Below are positions 5,962 through 6,414 of a stretch of 6,414 bases of DNA, piece after piece. The DNA is taken from assembly GCA_903864395.1 (NCBI GenBank), contig CAIPFQ010000129.1:1-6414 (forward strand). The letters are read 5' to 3'. The notes below the pieces were generated by a model. That model was not told the origin of the DNA, did no database searches, and saw only the letters and a program-made list of their open reading frames with translations. Both the position numbers and the translations under genes were made by a program. Position 1 is the stretch's first letter. The number at the start of each line of letters is the position of its first letter. Origin of the DNA: an uncultured Chlamydiae bacterium (GTDB taxonomy: Bacteria > Chlamydiota > Chlamydiia > Chlamydiales > SM23-39).

Positions 5962-6414
5962 AATGATCATTGCCGCTGGCGGCACGGGAGGACATCTTTT
6001 CCCCGCACAGCAGCTTGCGCAAAATTTTAAGGGACGGGTGAACCTTTTGTTTGCTGGTCATAAATTGTCTCAAAGCCCCTTTTTCGAGAGAGAAAAAAAG
6101 CCTTTTGTGGACATTCCAGCAGCTCCTTTAGGCAAAAATTTTCTGCGCGTGACTTGGAGAGGGTTTTGGCAAGCGCGCCGCCAGATCGCGATGTTTCAGC
6201 CCGATCTTGTGGTGGGATTTGGTAGTTATCACACATTTCCTATTCTTTTGGCCGCGGTAAGCCTTCGAAAAAAAATCGTTCTTTTTGAAGCCAATTGCTT
6301 TCCAGGAAAAGTAACCCGTTTTTTTGCTCCCTTTGCAAAAAGAATAGCGACGCAGTTTCCTTTGGGATTTCGAAAAGAGACCCTCGTCCCTTTGTTGCCT
6401 TGGCGATCCCTTGA
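5933..6414 (+). CDS. murG: UDP-GlcNAc--lipid I GlcNAc transferase (MurG), 3' end missing
   Basis: MurG is a membrane-associated GT-B glycosyltransferase that adds GlcNAc to lipid I to form lipid II. The visible 160 residues are most of the N-terminal domain; the family is about 355 long and the gene continues past the window. Motifs are the glycine-rich loop GGTGGHLFPA (16-25), DLVVGFGSYHTFP (91-103) and FEANCFPGK (118-126), the latter replacing the usual HEQN..PG. The start is uncertain. The ATG at 5963, 2 nt after ftsW ends, has no ribosome binding site and would leave the first beta-strand very short (MIIAAGG). The GTG at 5933 gives a complete strand and has GGAAG at 5917-5921, though 11 nt away; it overlaps ftsW by 29 nt. 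A TTG at 5915 is also in frame. I chose the GTG. No break or stop occurs up to the window edge. Confidence 0.9.
   Translation, partial: MDPHIEPSCKMIIAAGGTGGHLFPAQQLAQNFKGRVNLLFAGHKLSQSPFFEREKKPFVDIPAAPLGKNFLRVTWRGFWQARRQIAMFQPDLVVGFGSYHTFPILLAAVSLRKKIVLFEANCFPGKVTRFFAPFAKRIATQFPLGFRKETLVPLLPWRSL

Overview
The window is a stretch of the division and cell wall (dcw) cluster of a bacterium, almost certainly a member of the Chlamydiota. The gene order, all on the + strand, is murF - mraY - murD - a LysM-only nlpD-like gene - ftsW - murG. A small LysM gene between murD and ftsW, with no ftsA, ftsQ or ftsZ nearby, is the arrangement known from chlamydiae. The GFGSYH segment of MurG also resembles what I recall of chlamydial MurG. 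The moderate base composition and the long MraY suggest an environmental (Parachlamydiales-like) lineage rather than the genus Chlamydia, but I cannot name the species from the sequence.

Layout. Positions 1-469 hold no gene I can support. They contain a perfect 27-bp inverted repeat (135-161 / 213-239), a second longer imperfect palindrome (248-378) with a perfect 10-bp core, and a 12-bp direct repeat (82-93 / 414-425) flanking both. This looks like a small non-coding or mobile-element-derived insertion in front of murF. From 470 to the right edge the genes are packed tightly: murF and mraY overlap by 20 nt, murD and nlpD by 41 nt, ftsW probably overlaps murG by about 29 nt, and the other gaps are 11 and 13 nt. 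No internal terminator or promoter is visible, so one operon with coupled translation is likely. murG runs off the right edge.

How the genes work together. MurD adds D-Glu to UDP-MurNAc-L-Ala, and MurF adds D-Ala-D-Ala to complete the pentapeptide. MraY moves the product onto undecaprenyl phosphate (lipid I), MurG adds GlcNAc (lipid II), and FtsW polymerises lipid II at the septum. The membrane-anchored LysM protein binds the new septal peptidoglycan. All the enzymes keep their main catalytic motifs and look functional.

No new defence, mobile or biosynthetic system is evident. The points most worth a second look are the palindromic region upstream of murF, the enlarged loop in MraY, and the LysM protein, which lacks both a peptidase domain and a lipobox.
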